From assembly GCA_036389375.1 (NCBI GenBank), contig DASVQA010000092.1, positions 1 through 21,809 of the forward strand: a stretch of DNA of 21,809 nt, written 5' to 3'. Under the pieces are notes generated by a model that was given only the letters and a program-made list of their open reading frames with translations, did no database searches and had not been told where the DNA came from. The translations under genes were made by a program, and so were the position numbers. The stretch's first letter is position 1; each line of letters starts with the position of its first letter. Source of the DNA: QHXQ01 sp036389375 (GTDB lineage: Bacteria; Acidobacteriota; Blastocatellia; Pyrinomonadales; Pyrinomonadaceae). Shown one piece after another: positions 14,853 to 21,809 of this stretch.

Positions 14853-14889
14853 GCGGGGTTCAACTCGATCGAGTTGAACCCCGCTTTTT
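14853..14889 (+). terminator. Rho-independent terminator of tRNA-Pro
   Basis: A perfect 32-bp palindrome (arms 14853-14868 and 14869-14884, starting GCGGGGTTCAACTCGA) is followed directly by TTTTT (14885-14889). The stem has 14 stable pairs around a TCGA-type tip. The T-run is on the plus strand only, ending the tRNA unit just before the convergent small membrane gene. Confidence 0.93.
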
Positions 14890-14908
14890 AGTGGACTGGA
14901 AATTAATC

Positions 14909-15097
14909 TTACGGCTTGGCGTTCGCGCGCTTAAGCTTGCATAGCAGCATCGTCCCGGCGGTGATGAGGCCAGCGGTGATGAGCGCGTAAAACGGGCCCG
15001 GGCGGGCCGACTCCGTGCTGCTCATGCGGATTGCGTGCGCGATGTTGACCAGGCCGAGAACGATGAGAAACCAACCGCCGAGTTTATGAGCTTCCAC
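14909..15097 (-). CDS. Small two-helix membrane protein, 62 aa
   Basis: I do not recognise a family. Two hydrophobic helices are seen, near HKLGGWFLIVLGLVNIAHA and FYALITAGLITAGTMLLC, separated by a polar loop (RMSSTESARPGP), with a basic tail KLKRANAKP. I choose GTG 15097 as start. An AAGGAG Shine-Dalgarno (15112-15107) lies 9 nt before it, whereas the upstream ATG 15115 would put that sequence inside the gene and has no ribosome site of its own. The ATG form would add six residues (MKESTT). The gene converges on tRNA-Pro and is downstream of the OsmC gene on the same strand. Confidence 0.68.
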   Translation of the reverse strand: MEAHKLGGWFLIVLGLVNIAHAIRMSSTESARPGPFYALITAGLITAGTMLLCKLKRANAKP

Positions 15098-15106
15098 AGT
15101 TGTACT

Positions 15107-15112
15107 CTCCTT
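15107..15112 (-). promoter_or_regulatory. Shine-Dalgarno AAGGAG deciding the start of the 62-aa gene
   Basis: AAGGAG on the minus strand, 9 nt before GTG 15097. It overlaps the first codons of the alternative ATG 15115 reading, which therefore is less likely. Confidence 0.55.
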
Positions 15113-15194
15113 CATAGATTAGGTCGCAGGGCATAGTAACCAGACCTCAGACACCGTTGCCAGCATAAAGTTCCGGCGCTTCGGTTACGCCTGT

Positions 15195-15620
15195 CTAAAT
15201 CTGCAAATCGGCGATCACGATCTCGGACGTGAGTGTCTTGTGTACTGGACACTTGTGGGCGATCTCCTGTAAGCGTGCGTACTGCTCGTCGGTAAGTGCG
15301 CCGTCGAACGTGACGGCGCGTTCGATGCGATGTACGTAGGCGTCACCGCTGGTCTGGCAGGTGGCGCAGTCGCGTGCGTGGATGCGCTGCTGGCGCAGGC
15401 GGACGGTGACGCCTGTGAGCGGCCACTGTTTGCGGCGCGCGTAGAGCGTGACGGTCATGGAGATGCAACTGCCGAGCGCGGCGAGCAGGAGCGTGTAAGG
15501 GTCTGGGCCGGCGTCTTCGCCGCCAAGACTGGCGGGTTCGTCGGTCGTGAATGTGTGCTCTGCGCCATAGCGGACTTGGTTGGTGAGGTTCGTGCTTGAA
15601 GTGACGGTCACCTCGTTCAT
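15195..15620 (-). CDS. OsmC/Ohr-family protein
   Basis: Family members reduce organic hydroperoxides through a pair of cysteines. This 141-aa protein has the core pattern DPYTLLLAALGSCISMTVTLYARRK with Cys52, and the second cysteine Cys124 in AHKCPVHKTL, so the redox pair is intact. Two extra cysteines form CATC (85-88), not part of the standard site. The ATG at 15620 is chosen because GGAGG (15632-15628) precedes it by 7 nt; the longer GTG 15647 reading (nine more residues) contains that ribosome site and is unlikely. It is cytoplasmic, about the usual family length. The upstream M13 gene on the same strand is separated by a hairpin (15704-15741), so OsmC is probably a separate unit. Confidence 0.92.
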   Translation of the reverse strand: MNEVTVTSSTNLTNQVRYGAEHTFTTDEPASLGGEDAGPDPYTLLLAALGSCISMTVTLYARRKQWPLTGVTVRLRQQRIHARDCATCQTSGDAYVHRIERAVTFDGALTDEQYARLQEIAHKCPVHKTLTSEIVIADLQI

Positions 15621-15627
15621 AATCGTT

Positions 15628-15632
15628 CCTCC
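15628..15632 (-). promoter_or_regulatory. Shine-Dalgarno GGAGG deciding the OsmC start
   Basis: GGAGG on the minus strand ends 7 nt before ATG 15620. An upstream in-frame GTG at 15647 would place the site inside the coding region. Confidence 0.75.
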
Positions 15633-15703
15633 CGACAGATTTATCACGTGGGCCGGGCGGCAGCAAACTTGCCTATCTGGCGCACGCGCCCTGCCTGATG
15701 AGC

Positions 15704-15741
15704 AAAGAGCCTGCGACCCTTGAACGAGGCACAGGCTCTTT
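15704..15741 (-). terminator. Hairpin downstream of the first M13 peptidase gene
   Basis: AAAGAGCCTG (15704-15713) pairs exactly with CAGGCTCTTT (15732-15741) around an 18-nt loop. On the minus strand the stem ends in CTTT 35 nt after the M13 stop, giving a weak Rho-independent form. On the plus strand it is followed by a T-rich stretch (TTTTTT near 15752-15757), so it may act in both directions. Confidence 0.55.
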
Positions 15742-15775
15742 CGTTCTGTTGTTTTTTGTCAACCGCGCGCGAGCG

Positions 15776-17818
15776 TTACCAGATCACGCAGCGATCCTTT
15801 TCCGCGCGCACCATCGGGTCGCCCTCTTTGCACTGGAAGGCGGCGGCGAACTGCCGGATGTTGGCGAGCGGGCCGTTGACGCGGAAGCGCGAGAGCGGGT
15901 GCGGGTTCGTGTTCGTCAGCAGGCGCGCGTATTCCGGCCGGGTGTTAGCCGCCCAGAAGTGCGCGAACGAAAGAAAGAAACGCTGCTCCGGCGTCAAGCC
16001 GTCAATGTTGGCGGGGCGGGGTTTGCCTTCGAGCGACTTCTGCCACGCCGCATAAGCGATGACAAGCCCGCCCAAGTCCGCGATTGATTCACCGGCGACG
16101 AGTTTGCCGTTGACGTGCAATCCCGGCTCGACCTCGAAGCCGGCGAACTGGTTGACGACGCACTCGGCGCGCGTGTGGAAATTGTTCAGGTCGGCTTCGG
16201 CGAACCAGTTTTTGAGATTCCCGGCGGCGTCAAACTGCGCGCCTTCGTCGTCGAAGCCGTGCGTCATCTCGTGCCCGATGACCGCGCCGATTGCGCCGTA
16301 GTTAACGGCATCATCGGCCGACGGATCGAAGAAGGGCGGTTGCAGGATGCCGGCGGGAAAGACGATCTCGTTGATCTGCGGATTGTAGTAAGCATTAACG
16401 GTCGGCGGCGTCATGCCCCATTCAAGTTTGTCCACGGGCTGCCCGATCTTCGCCAGATCGCGTAGCTGCTCGAAGTGGTTGGCGCGCATGCGATTGACGA
16501 CGAATGAGTCGCGGTCGATCTGAAGCGCCGAATAGTCGCGCCACTTGTCGGGATAACCGATCTTGTTGATGAAGGCGTTCAGTTTGGTGATGGCCTGCTG
16601 GCGCGTCGGGTCGCTCATCCAGGCAAGCGAGCCGATGTCGCTTTGCAGCGCGGCTTCAAGGTTTTTGACCATTTCCAGCGCGCGTGCTTTGGCGGCGGGC
16701 GGGAAAGCCTTCTTGACGTAGACCGCGCCGAGCGCCTCGCCCAGCGCACGGTCGGTCGCGCCGACGCAGCGCTTCCAGCGCGGCAGTTGTTCGGTCGCGC
16801 CCGTCAGGACGCGCCCGTTGAAGTTGAAATCTTCGTCCACGAACTTCTTCGACAGACCCGAAGCGGCGGCGTTGATGCGATGCCAGCGCAGGTAGGTCTT
16901 CCAGTCGTTGATGGAGGTGGCGGTCAACTGCTGATCGAGCGTCTGGAAAAACTTGGGCTGCGCAACGTTGATGTCCGCTTTCTTCGAGAAGCCGATGCCT
17001 TTGAAGAAAGCGGCCCAATCAATGTGCGGCGTCAGCTTCTGCAACTCCGCGACCGTCATGCGGTGGTACAGATTGCTCGGCTCGCGCTGCTCGACGTTGG
17101 TCATCGAAGCCTCAGCGAGTTTCGTCTCAAGCGTCATGACGGTCTGCGCTTCGGCGGCCGCCTTCGCGGCATCGTCGCCGAGTAACTGGAACATGTTGGC
17201 GACGTGCTTGACGTACTCGGCGCGGACTGCTTTGGACTTCTCGTCGTCGCGGAAATAGTAATCGCGGTCGGGCAGGCCTAAGCCGCTCTGCGAGATGCCG
17301 AAGATGACTTCGGCCGCGTTCTTGAAATCCTGCGTCGAGCCGGAGCCGAAGGGCACGGCCATGCCGATGTCGGTCAGGTGGGCAAATTCGGCTTGCAGGT
17401 CGCGCTGATCTTTGATCTTGTCGATGAGCGCAAGCTCCGTTTGCAAAGGTTTCAGCCCGGCCGCTTCGATCTTGTCTTCCGCCATGCACGAGGCGTAGAA
17501 ATCGCCGACCTTCTGTTCGTTGCTGCCCCGCGCCGCGCTCGTGTTCTTCGCCGCGTCTTCGATGATCTGGCGCAGCGTCGTGCGGTTCTGCTCCGCCAAC
17601 ACGTCAAAGACGCCCCATTCGGGATAAGCGGCCGGGATCGTGTTCTTAGCGAGCCAGCCGCCGTTGGCATACTGATAGAAGTCCGCGCACGGGTTGGCGT
17701 TCTTATCAATGTTACTCACGTCGAGGCCGCGCCCGGCGGGCGTCTGCGCGAAGACGACCAGCGCACAGAGCACGATTGTGAGCGCGGAGGCGAAAAGCGA
17801 ATTGCGGAATCGTTTCAT
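15776..17818 (-). CDS. M13-family (neprilysin/PepO-like) zinc metallopeptidase A
   Basis: This secreted zinc endopeptidase has 680 aa from ATG 17818. The signal peptide is KRFRNSLFASALTIVLCALV, ending near FAQ. The M13 N-domain follows (KNANPCADFYQYANGGW near 39-55), then the catalytic domain. Key residues: NAYYNP at 475-480, the zinc motif HEMTH at 516-520 with catalytic E517, and the third ligand E577 in GESIADLGG with D581; the protein ends in CVIW, the conserved M13 tail. The TTG at 17833 is rejected as start because GAGGAG (17826-17831) stands 7 nt before the ATG. It lies directly downstream of a close paralog, with which it shares identical DNA patches. Confidence 0.95.
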   Translation of the reverse strand: MKRFRNSLFASALTIVLCALVVFAQTPAGRGLDVSNIDKNANPCADFYQYANGGWLAKNTIPAAYPEWGVFDVLAEQNRTTLRQIIEDAAKNTSAARGSNEQKVGDFYASCMAEDKIEAAGLKPLQTELALIDKIKDQRDLQAEFAHLTDIGMAVPFGSGSTQDFKNAAEVIFGISQSGLGLPDRDYYFRDDEKSKAVRAEYVKHVANMFQLLGDDAAKAAAEAQTVMTLETKLAEASMTNVEQREPSNLYHRMTVAELQKLTPHIDWAAFFKGIGFSKKADINVAQPKFFQTLDQQLTATSINDWKTYLRWHRINAAASGLSKKFVDEDFNFNGRVLTGATEQLPRWKRCVGATDRALGEALGAVYVKKAFPPAAKARALEMVKNLEAALQSDIGSLAWMSDPTRQQAITKLNAFINKIGYPDKWRDYSALQIDRDSFVVNRMRANHFEQLRDLAKIGQPVDKLEWGMTPPTVNAYYNPQINEIVFPAGILQPPFFDPSADDAVNYGAIGAVIGHEMTHGFDDEGAQFDAAGNLKNWFAEADLNNFHTRAECVVNQFAGFEVEPGLHVNGKLVAGESIADLGGLVIAYAAWQKSLEGKPRPANIDGLTPEQRFFLSFAHFWAANTRPEYARLLTNTNPHPLSRFRVNGPLANIRQFAAAFQCKEGDPMVRAEKDRCVIW

Positions 17819-17825
17819 CGAATAA

Positions 17826-17831
17826 CTCCTC
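17826..17831 (-). promoter_or_regulatory. Shine-Dalgarno GAGGAG deciding the start of M13 peptidase A
   Basis: GAGGAG on the minus strand ends 7 nt before ATG 17818. The paralog has the same site (19972-19977) 9 nt before its ATG, which supports using the ATG in both. Confidence 0.75.
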
Positions 17832-17866
17832 AACAGATGAAGGTGGGTCGCCTAAAGCTTACATGA

Positions 17867-17898
17867 GGGGCGCGCGGGTTTGCACGCCCGTTCGCCCC
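17867..17898 (-). other. Weak hairpin between the two M13 genes
   Basis: GGGGCG/CGCCCC outer and CGGG/CCCG inner pairs form a GC-rich stem 25 nt after the second M13 stop. No T-tract follows on the minus strand, so it could pause or process the transcript rather than end it. Confidence 0.3.
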
Positions 17899-17922
17899 GT
17901 TAGTCGTGTGGCAGCGCCGCGC

Positions 17923-19962
17923 TTACCAGATCACGCAGCGCTCCTTTTCGTCGCGCACCATCGGGTCGCCCGGCTTGCAGCCAAAGGCCTGCGCGAACGC
18001 GGGGAAGTTGGCGAGCGGGCCGTTGACGCGAAACTTGGGCAGCGGATGCGGGTCGGTCTGCGCGAGCAGACGCGCGCGTTCCGGCCGTATGTTGGTCGCC
18101 CATGAGTAAGCGTAAGCGAGGAAGAAACGCTGCTCCGGCGTCAAGCCGTCAATGTTGGCGGGGCGGGGTTTGCCTTCGAGCGACTTCTGCCACGCCGCAT
18201 AAGCGATGACAAGCCCGCCCAAGTCCGCGATTGACTCGCCGACAACCAACTCGCCGTTCATGTGTAAGCCCTGCTCGACCTCGAAGCCGCTGAACTGCTT
18301 GATGACGCAGGCGGCGCGCTCCTTGAAGTTCTTCAGGTCAGCATCCGTCCACCAGTTCTTCAAGTTGCCCTCGGAATCATACTGCGAACCCTGATCGTCG
18401 AAGCCGTGCGTCATCTCGTGCCCGATGACCGAACCCATCGCGCCGTAGTTGAAGGCGTCGTCGGCCGACGGCTCGAAGAACGGCCATTGCAGGATGCCGG
18501 CGGGAAAGACGATCTCGTTGATCTGCGGATTGTAGTAAGCGTTGACGGTGGGCGGCGTCATGCCCCATTCCATTTTATCTACGGGCTGCCCGATCTTGTG
18601 CAGGTCGCGGCGCGCCTCGAACGCGCTCGCGCGCAGGTCGTTCTCAAGATAGGAGGCACGCTCGATCTTCAGCGCCGAGTAGTCGCGCCACTTGTCGGGA
18701 TAACCGATCTTGCGGATCAGCGTTTCGAGTTTGGCGACGGCCTGTTTGCGCGTCGCATCGTTCATCCACGCGAGCGTGCCGATGTCGCTACGCAAGGCCG
18801 CGATCAGATTCTGCACCATGTCGAGCGAGCGTTTTTTCGCTTCGGGTGGAAAAGCCTTCTTCACCCAGACTTCGCCGAGTGCCTCGCCGAGCGCGTTGTC
18901 GGTCGCGGCGACGCAACGCTTCCAGCGCGGCAACTGCTCGGTCGCGCCCGTCAGGATGCGCCCCTTGAAATTGAAGTTCTCGTCGTCGAACGGTTTGGCC
19001 AGATTGTCCGCCGAGGCGTTGATGAGATGCCAGCGCAGATAAGTTTTCCAATCATTGATGGGCGTGCTGGCGAGTTGGCGGTTCATCTCCTCGAAAAACT
19101 TGGGCTGCCCGACGTTCGTATCGGTTTTCTGCGTCAGCCCGATGCTTTTGAAATAGTCGGCCCAGTTGAAATTGGGCGTCAGCTTCTGCAACTCGGCCGT
19201 CGTCATGCGGTGATAGGTCTTCTGCGGGTCGCGGCGCTCGACGCGCGTCATTGAAGCCTCGGCGAGCTTCGTCTCCATGTTCATCACGGTCTGCGCTTCG
19301 GCGGCCGCCTGCGCCGGCTTGTCGCCCATCAGTTCAAACATCTTGGCGACGTGTTTGACGTACTCCGCGCGGATGTTCTTCGACTTGTCGTCGTCTTTGA
19401 AATAGTAATCGCGGTCGGGCAGACCGAGTCCGCCTTGCAGCACGTCGTAGGTCACTTCGGCGCTGTTCTTCGCGTCCTGCGTCGAGCCGTGCCGAAAGAG
19501 CGTGTTGAGGCCCATCGAGTGCTGGCGTGCAAGCTCGGCTTGCAGCCCCTTCGTGTCCTTGATCGCGTCAATGCGCGCGAGTTGCGGCTCGATCGGTTTC
19601 AGCCCGGCAGCGTTGATCTGATCTTCGGCCATGCAGGCAGCGTAGAAATCGCCGACCTTCTGCTCGTTGCTGCCGCGCGGCGCGTTCTTGTTTTGCGCGG
19701 CAGCTTCCAGCACTTCGCGCATCACGTCGCGGTTCTTCTCCGAGAGCAGGCTATCCGTGCCCCACGCGGAGAAGGCGGCGGGCACGGGGTTGGCGGCGAG
19801 CCAGCCGCCGTTGGCGTACTGGTAAAAGTCCACGCACGGGTTGGCGTTCTTATCGAACGCGGCGAGGTCGAGGCTGCGATTGGTCGTCTGCGCGACGAGC
19901 ACGGAGGCGCAGACGAGCAGGCTGCACAGGGAAGTGATGAACGAATGGCGGAAGCGGCTCAT
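17923..19962 (-). CDS. M13-family (neprilysin/PepO-like) zinc metallopeptidase B
   Basis: This 679-aa paralog of peptidase A has the same layout. The signal peptide is residues 1-24 (SFITSLCSLLVCASVLVAQ); KNANPCVDFYQYANGGW is at 38-54 and NAYYNP at 474-479. The zinc motif HEMTH is at 515-519 with catalytic E516, the third zinc ligand E576 and D580 lie in GESIADLGG, and the C-terminus is CVIW. All catalytic residues are present, so both copies should be active. Start ATG 19962 has GAGGAG at 19972-19977. It is the upstream gene of the tandem pair, with 104 bp between its stop and the start of peptidase A, so one transcript could cover both. Substrates of bacterial M13 enzymes are mostly peptides; none is indicated here. 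Confidence 0.95.
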   Translation of the reverse strand: MSRFRHSFITSLCSLLVCASVLVAQTTNRSLDLAAFDKNANPCVDFYQYANGGWLAANPVPAAFSAWGTDSLLSEKNRDVMREVLEAAAQNKNAPRGSNEQKVGDFYAACMAEDQINAAGLKPIEPQLARIDAIKDTKGLQAELARQHSMGLNTLFRHGSTQDAKNSAEVTYDVLQGGLGLPDRDYYFKDDDKSKNIRAEYVKHVAKMFELMGDKPAQAAAEAQTVMNMETKLAEASMTRVERRDPQKTYHRMTTAELQKLTPNFNWADYFKSIGLTQKTDTNVGQPKFFEEMNRQLASTPINDWKTYLRWHLINASADNLAKPFDDENFNFKGRILTGATEQLPRWKRCVAATDNALGEALGEVWVKKAFPPEAKKRSLDMVQNLIAALRSDIGTLAWMNDATRKQAVAKLETLIRKIGYPDKWRDYSALKIERASYLENDLRASAFEARRDLHKIGQPVDKMEWGMTPPTVNAYYNPQINEIVFPAGILQWPFFEPSADDAFNYGAMGSVIGHEMTHGFDDQGSQYDSEGNLKNWWTDADLKNFKERAACVIKQFSGFEVEQGLHMNGELVVGESIADLGGLVIAYAAWQKSLEGKPRPANIDGLTPEQRFFLAYAYSWATNIRPERARLLAQTDPHPLPKFRVNGPLANFPAFAQAFGCKPGDPMVRDEKERCVIW

Positions 19963-20305
19963 TGGATTTAGCTCCTCAAGAGGTCAGGGCTGGAACGGCA
20001 GATGATACGGCAAGTCCGCGCCGAAGTTTAGCCAGCCCGCACATGTTTGAGCAGCATTTGAGAAAAATCTTGATGAACGGCCGCACCCGCGTGTTAAGCG
20101 GCCGCGCCATGATGACGGCTTGCACACGCGCGCACCGTGCGGCTAAACTCGCTGCCGCTCCAAGCGAAAAAAGTAGTCAGTAGCCAGTAGTCAGTAACAA
20201 AGCATGGCTGGCGTTGCTTGCTGGCGACTAAGGGCGAAGGACCCGACGTTTAAGACCTACTGGCTACTGACTACTGACTACTTTCCTCTGCGAGGATTTT
20301 GACCG
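19963..20305. other. Divergent intergenic region between M13 peptidase B and sucC (343 bp)
   Basis: It contains GAGGAG (19972-19977, minus) for the peptidase, no good promoter pair that I can see for either side, the second heptad-repeat hairpin (20171-20283), and GAGG at 20292-20295 ten nt before the sucC ATG. A possible TTGCAC/TAAACT pair (20120-20149, plus) is weak. There is no recognisable RNA or ORF. Confidence 0.6.
20171..20283. repeat. Inverted heptanucleotide repeat with 61-bp centre (copy 2)
   Basis: The left arm 20171-20196 consists of AGTAGTC, AGTAGCC, AGTAGTC, AGTA units; the right arm 20258-20283 has the complementary CTACTG-type units. The arms match at 24 of 26 positions, one mismatch being a G-U-compatible change. 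A unique 61-bp centre separates them. The unit type and 7-bp spacing are the same as at 1042-1118. The right arm ends 22 bp before the sucC ATG, so the hairpin would be in the sucC leader if transcription starts upstream. Confidence 0.88.
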
Positions 20306-21475
<1,170 letters not shown>

Positions 21476-21497
21476 GTAACATCTGCACGCGAAATCT

Positions 21498-21809
21498 ATG
21501 GTGACGCGGTCGCGCTGGTTCAGCATCCTCGTCCTCGTCTGCCGCTTCGGGCTGGCGGCGATGTTCCTGTTCGCGGTCGGCGCGAAGCTTTACACGCTCC
21601 GCGACTTCGCCGGGAACGTAGCGAATCTGGTCGGCACGAGTTGGTCGTGGCCCGTCACGTTCGTCGTCATCGCGGCCGAGCTAACGGCGGCGCTGCTGCT
21701 CATCGTGCCGCGCACGGTGCGTCTGGGCGGCGTGCTGGCGGCGCTGTTGTTGCTGACGTTTGCCGGTTATGCGCTCTATTACGTCTACGTGCAGCACGGC
21801 GAACCGTTG
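21498..21809 (+). CDS. MauE/DoxX-like membrane protein (3' truncated)
   Basis: The frame opens at ATG 21498 and runs off the window after 104 codons. Hydrophobic helices are near residues 8-26 (SILVLVCRFGLAAMFLFAV), 47-65 (WPVTFVVIAAELTAALLLI) and 72-92. The segment RFGLAAMFLFAVGAKLYTLRDF resembles the first helix and conserved loop of MauE/DoxX redox-associated membrane proteins, and the last visible residues (QHGEPL) resemble the stretch just before the Cys-x-Cys-Phe-Gly motif, which would lie outside the window. These proteins are linked to thiol/disulfide handling in the envelope. No clear Shine-Dalgarno; it begins 22 bp after sucC and may be co-transcribed. Confidence 0.78.
   Translation, partial: MVTRSRWFSILVLVCRFGLAAMFLFAVGAKLYTLRDFAGNVANLVGTSWSWPVTFVVIAAELTAALLLIVPRTVRLGGVLAALLLLTFAGYALYYVYVQHGEPL

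Noticed and set aside
17816..17833. TTG start at 17833 for M13 peptidase A
   Set aside because: The GAGGAG ribosome site lies between that TTG and the ATG at 17818, so the ATG is preferred, as in the paralog.
18406..19254. 282-aa plus-strand open frame
   Set aside because: Antisense to M13 peptidase B; a similar shadow occurs at the matching place in peptidase A, as expected from shared sequence.

Overview
The window looks like ordinary chromosomal sequence from a high-GC Gram-negative bacterium. An Acidobacteriota member, possibly of the Blastocatellia group, is my best guess. That is inference from gene content: two secreted M13 peptidases, a possible futalosine-pathway deaminase, small two-helix membrane proteins, a MerR gene next to tRNA-Pro, and heptanucleotide repeats. 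No phylogenetic marker was tested. I see no insertion sequence, prophage, integrase or CRISPR array.

Layout. Positions 2-5308 read on the plus strand: the tail of an unidentified protein, an unknown 261-aa protein, a membrane-anchored lytic transglycosylase overlapping an MFS exporter by 4 bp, an unknown membrane protein, and an amidohydrolase (perhaps aminodeoxyfutalosine deaminase). Positions 5358-11960 read on the minus strand. In transcription order these are a class I/II aminotransferase, thiL, cysS, a small membrane protein, a class III aminotransferase and a secreted TPR protein. A 393-bp divergent region follows. Positions 12354-14889 read on the plus strand: a glycine-zipper protein, a two-domain retropepsin-like protease, a MerR regulator, and tRNA-Pro(GGG) with a promoter and a very clean terminator. 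Positions 14909-19962 read on the minus strand: two tandem M13 metallopeptidases, an OsmC-family protein and another small membrane protein. A 343-bp divergent region leads to plus-strand sucC and the start of a MauE/DoxX-type membrane protein cut by the window edge.

The genes do not form one pathway. Small functional groups are visible: envelope work (transglycosylase, M13 pair, retropepsin-like protease, glycine-zipper and TPR proteins), translation (cysS, tRNA-Pro), cofactors (thiL, the deaminase), amino-acid metabolism (two PLP aminotransferases) and central carbon (sucC).

The most unusual signals lie between genes. There are two copies of an inverted heptanucleotide (7-bp) repeat that folds into a long hairpin just upstream of plus-strand start codons (1042-1118 and 20171-20283). 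There is a perfect 31-bp inverted repeat at 6186-6258. The M13 paralogs share a 113-bp stretch identical to the base. A terminator-like hairpin lies inside the signal-peptide region of the retropepsin-like gene. I did not find a convincing new multi-gene system.
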